Shown one piece after another: positions 12,794 through 15,005 of a stretch of 15,005 nucleotides of DNA. Positions within the stretch are counted from its first letter, which is position 1. Each line of letters starts with the position of its first letter. The translations under genes and the position numbers were made by a program. Source of the stretch: Baffinella frigidus (taxonomy: Eukaryota > Cryptophyceae > Cryptomonadales > Baffinellaceae); NCBI GenBank assembly GCA_026770585.1, contig MU646483.1, positions 270,746 through 285,750 on the forward strand, written 5' to 3'. The notes under the pieces were generated by a model. It was not told where the DNA came from, ran no database searches, and saw only the letters and a program-made list of their open reading frames with translations.

Positions 12794-12938
12794 GTAGGGG
12801 CGCGAAAGAGGGTGGGGGCGCGAGCGAAGAGGGCGGGAGGGCGCGGGATGCCTCCGAGCGCAGCCGCAGGGAGTCCGTGACCAGCGAGTTCGGGTACATC
12901 CTTCCTTACGCATGCAATATTTTTCAGGGTTGTAACCT

Positions 12939-13096
12939 CACAGCGGACTGGAAAGGGATTTCGTGAACAACCCATTCGCGTCAAGACATAGGACCCAACG
13001 GTAGGCAATAGCGTAGGGACATAGGGGGGTTCTTACGGATAAGGTAACTGAAAGGTGGCCCGATTTGGGCCGAAAATGCCGTCGCAGTCCGTTGTG
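12939..13096 (+). mobile_element. CACAGCGG element, copy 4 (158 bp)
   Basis: CACAGCGGACTGGAAAGGGA to CAGTCCGTTGTG, same orientation as copies 1 and 2. Confidence 0.82.
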
Positions 13097-13202
13097 TGGG
13101 GGTGTTTGTGACGGAAGCCTGAGCGTTGCAAGGCTACAGGGAACACGTTTAAACAGAAATTGGATCCTTTTCTTCAATTTGTATTGGAAATGGTCACGTT
13201 AC

Positions 13203-13218
13203 CCCCGGATATCCGGGG
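13203..13218. repeat. Perfect 16 bp palindrome
   Basis: CCCCGGATATCCGGGG. Confidence 0.6.
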
Positions 13219-13287
13219 ACGACAGTGGCCTGTAGCCTTCTGAGCGGGCCGGAGAGTCCTGGAGCAGAGTGTCGCGCTCTAGCTCTG

Positions 13288-13370
13288 CCTCACTCGGGTT
13301 GACCGACTGTTCTCAAGTTGACGTTCTGGGTTCGCGGTACAAATCCGTCAACTTTGGAGCGAAAACGACC
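13288..13370 (+). repeat. AAGTTGAC/GTACAAATC repeat, long copy
   Basis: CACTCGGGTTGACCGACTG, CAAGTTGACGTTCTGGG and GTCAACTTTGGAGCG. Best preserved with 6121-6215. Confidence 0.75.
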
Positions 13371-13521
13371 CCGTGCTCGCCTGGTGAGACCAAATAGACT
13401 GAGACATAGCTAGGTTTTCCATTTCCCGGGTCATATGGCCGCGGGCGGGGCCCGCCTAGCCCCCCCCCCGCGTAGCGCGTCTACCGCATCCTCGAACGCC
13501 TTCTCAGCGGAAGACCCCTTG

Positions 13522-13679
13522 ATAGCTTATCTCAGAAACGGGATTCTAAAATGCGTTTTCTTAAGTCAATTCCTACACAAATTCGTCAACTTATTCTTTT
13601 CCCTTCGCATAAGTTGACAGATTTGAAGGGGAAATGACTTAAGAAAACGGATTTTAGAATCACTTTTCTGAGATAATAG
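13522..13679. mobile_element. Long-arm inverted-repeat element (158 bp)
   Basis: Arms of about 70 bp (TTATCTCAGAAA, GATTCTAAAAT, GTTTTCTTAAGTCA) at roughly 85% identity, with almost no spacer. No coding capacity. Confidence 0.82.
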
Positions 13680-13723
13680 CCGTCGGTTGGTGGAGACGGA
13701 CGCGGCATAGCATCGCTCTCCCG

Positions 13724-13754
13724 CTCAAGTCGCAGCTTGGACCTGCGACTTGAG
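13724..13754. repeat. Perfect 12 bp stem, 7 nt loop
   Basis: CTCAAGTCGCAG and CTGCGACTTGAG around CTTGGAC. Not followed by a T run, so no terminator role is claimed. Confidence 0.6.
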
Positions 13755-13849
13755 GTGAAACAGGCAGAAGTGCGCCATCCGGTCTCCAGGCTGAGGCAGG
13801 GCGAGCCGCGTGGTCGGACCAACTCTCATCGCGGACCTCAATACATTTC

Positions 13850-13980
13850 ATTTCGGGAATGTCCTTCTAAATGAAGATTTATACCAAGAACTTTTAGGGC
13901 TTTAAAATGTTCGTACTTTTCAGGTCTTTAAAATATCTGGATGTGTACCAAGAATCGTTCAGAAGGACAGTTCCCGAAAT
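13850..13980. mobile_element. Inverted-repeat element (131 bp)
   Basis: ATTTCGGGAA and TTCCCGAAAT ends, with inner TGTCCTTCT and TACCAAGAA matches. Two TCTTTAAAAT-like strings lie inside. Confidence 0.78.
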
Positions 13981-14083
13981 TTAAACTATTGAGGGACCCG
14001 ATGAACGCGGAAGAGGCTGCCAGAAACCATCCTTGGGAATCTTGGCAGGTACCATCCGTCTACTGAACCCTCTCTGGAACCAG

Positions 14084-14149
14084 GGTGACGCTCGGCGGCA
14101 ACAGCGGCTCATGGCGGGGCTCACGGCCGGGCACTGGCGGGAGCCACCG
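14084..14149 (+). CDS. Gene 2, candidate exon e
   Basis: Acceptor GGAACCAG, donor CACCG|GTCCTG. Two frames are open: one fits exon d (VTLGGNSGSWRGSR), the other begins in phase 0 (GDARRQQRLMAGLTAG). The exon end plus donor is copied at 14346-14385, matching the donor-side echo pattern of gene 1. Confidence 0.38.
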
Positions 14150-14345
14150 GTCCTGCCCCATTCCCGCTCTTTCCAAAGTTGACGAGTTCTCCACGGTTCA
14201 CGACTTCTCCAACTGACGAGTTTGTACCACCCACCCACCACGGCACCTTGAAAATAATCAGGCAACTCGGCGGAGGCAGAGCAAGCGGTGATGCTCTATT
14301 CCCCCGAGAGCGTTGCGGTTCCCTGCCCCCCGACCCCCAACCCCT

Positions 14346-14385
14346 AAGCACTGTCGGGAGCAACCGGTCCTGCTCCTGTCCCCCA
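14346..14385 (+). pseudogene. Copy of gene 2 exon e end and donor
   Basis: GCACTGTCGGGAGCAACCG|GTCCTG parallels 14131-14155. Confidence 0.65.
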
Positions 14386-14429
14386 AAAGGGTTGCGTTTG
14401 GATGGGGGGGGGGGAGGGGGATGCCTCGC

Positions 14430-14462
14430 GCGCTGTTCTGCTCGTTTCGGGCAACGTTCGTT
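14430..14462 (+). pseudogene. Echo of gene 2 exon f start
   Basis: TGTTCTGCTCGTTTCGGGCA resembles TGTTCCGCTCGCCTCGGGCA at 14539. A palindrome (AGCCCTATAGGGCT, 14475-14488) lies between them. Confidence 0.6.
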
Positions 14463-14531
14463 ACCGAAGGGTTTAGCCCTATAGGGCTTTCTCACCCCCT
14501 ATTTCAGGTGTTTCACCGTCCCCTTTTTCAG

Positions 14532-14642
14532 CAACGTGGTGTTCCGCTCGCCTCGGGCATCGATCGTTGTTCAGCAGAAGAGACGCCAGCAGAGATCTCA
14601 TGCGGAAACATGTTTAATTCAAACGAAAAGTTTCTGTCTTAG
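14532..14642 (+). CDS. Gene 2, candidate exon f (3' end unresolved)
   Basis: A strong acceptor (CCCCTTTTTCAG) precedes it. With phase 0 it reads QRGVPLASGIDRCSAEE, then TPAEISCGNMFNSNEKFLS and TAG at 14640. With the phase offered by exon e it reads NVVFRSPRASIVVQQKRR and stays open beyond the window's 14700s. Its start region is echoed upstream at 14430-14462. Confidence 0.4.
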   Translation, partial: QRGVPLASGIDRCSAEETPAEISCGNMFNSNEKFLS

Positions 14643-14675
14643 GTGTGGGTTTAATCCAGGCGTGTCATGCGTCAA

Positions 14676-14861
14676 TAGAGCAGGTGCCCTTTTAGTAGGC
14701 ACTCGAAAAGGTCGAAAACTCCGACACTTCTAAGAGCTTTTAGTCAACTCCGTCCATTTAAAGGAATACCTGGTTCAAATCCACCGAGTTGACCAAACGC
14801 TCTTGAAAGTTTCGGAGTTTTCGACCTCCCTGGAGTGCCAACTAGCAAGGGACCTGCTCTA
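14676..14861. mobile_element. Foldback element (186 bp)
   Basis: Outer TAGAGCAGG and CCTGCTCTA; arms include GGCACTC, GGTCGAAAACTCCGA and AGTCAACTC. ATGCGTC and ATGCCTC flank it, a possible weak target duplication. Confidence 0.82.
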
Positions 14862-14904
14862 AATGCCTCTCTCTCTCTGGCAGGAGCGCAGCGATCGGCA
14901 CTAA

Positions 14905-14914
14905 ACCTCAAACC

Positions 14915-15002
<88 letters not shown>

Positions 15003-15005
15003 ACC
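14905..15005 (+). repeat. Pure CCCTCAA array running off the window
   Basis: About 14 near-identical heptamers. This TTGAGGG variant also occurs in small numbers at 11301-11335 and 12720-12735. It is far more homogeneous than the other tracts, implying recent expansion. Confidence 0.9.

Noticed and set aside
14787-14803. tRNA B-box-like GGTTCAAATCC
   Set aside because: Flanking bases do not make a five-pair T stem, no A box or acceptor stem is present, and it lies in the loop of a foldback element.
14905-15005. True chromosome end
   Set aside because: The repeat is a CCCTCAA variant, not the commoner CCCTAAA, and the other tracts in the window are interstitial. The window edge alone does not show a terminus.

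Overview
This is eukaryotic nuclear DNA, not bacterial. Coding-like segments are 30-180 bp long and are separated by GT...AG introns. Telomere-like tracts (CCCTAAA and variants, the plant/alga/alveolate type) and many families of short inverted-repeat elements fill the rest. A compact-genome alga or alveolate-like protist is the best guess; the species cannot be named from the sequence.

The main find is a gene that simple ORF calling misses because no exon is longer than about 90 bp. Twelve consecutive exons on the + strand, from 1471 to 10193 (plus a less certain exon ending at 815), chain together with compatible splice phases at every junction and no internal stop. The product reads as a YqaJ-type PD-(D/E)XK exonuclease. 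It has a WG...Q/E helix motif, a GASPDAI motif, an IE/VK motif whose catalytic Glu and Lys lie on opposite sides of an intron, a VPQLQLEML segment, and an ALFVSCSAT...FDRE segment. Coding sequence is under one tenth of the locus. The family call rests on motifs read by eye.

The introns are unusual. Almost every exon edge is echoed by partial, diverged copies in the adjoining intron. Acceptor-side copies lie upstream of the exon and donor-side copies lie downstream. Some echoes form tandem arrays (36 bp units before exon 4, 52 bp units before exon 6), some copy most of an exon (exons 5 and 9), and many include the splice site. Seven of twelve donors read GTC rather than GTA/GTG. Several introns end in a telomere-like C-rich tract followed by CAG.

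The introns also carry inverted-repeat transposable elements: a 155 bp family with CACAGCGG ends (four copies), a CCCTTAAG family (two), a TACAGGGG foldback family (two), a 205 bp CCACTCGAG family (two, in opposite orientation) and several single-copy ones. Two insertions can be dated relative to other repeats because an empty site is present in the window.

Layout: 1-577 is a repeat element and sequence without clear genes. 578-10193 is the YqaJ-like gene. 10194-11945 holds foldback elements and a 740 bp G-rich telomere-like block of opposite strand sense. From 11946 to about 14640 lies a second chain of coding-like exons of unknown family, interrupted by inverted repeats. 14676-15005 is a foldback element and a pure CCCTCAA array running off the window.
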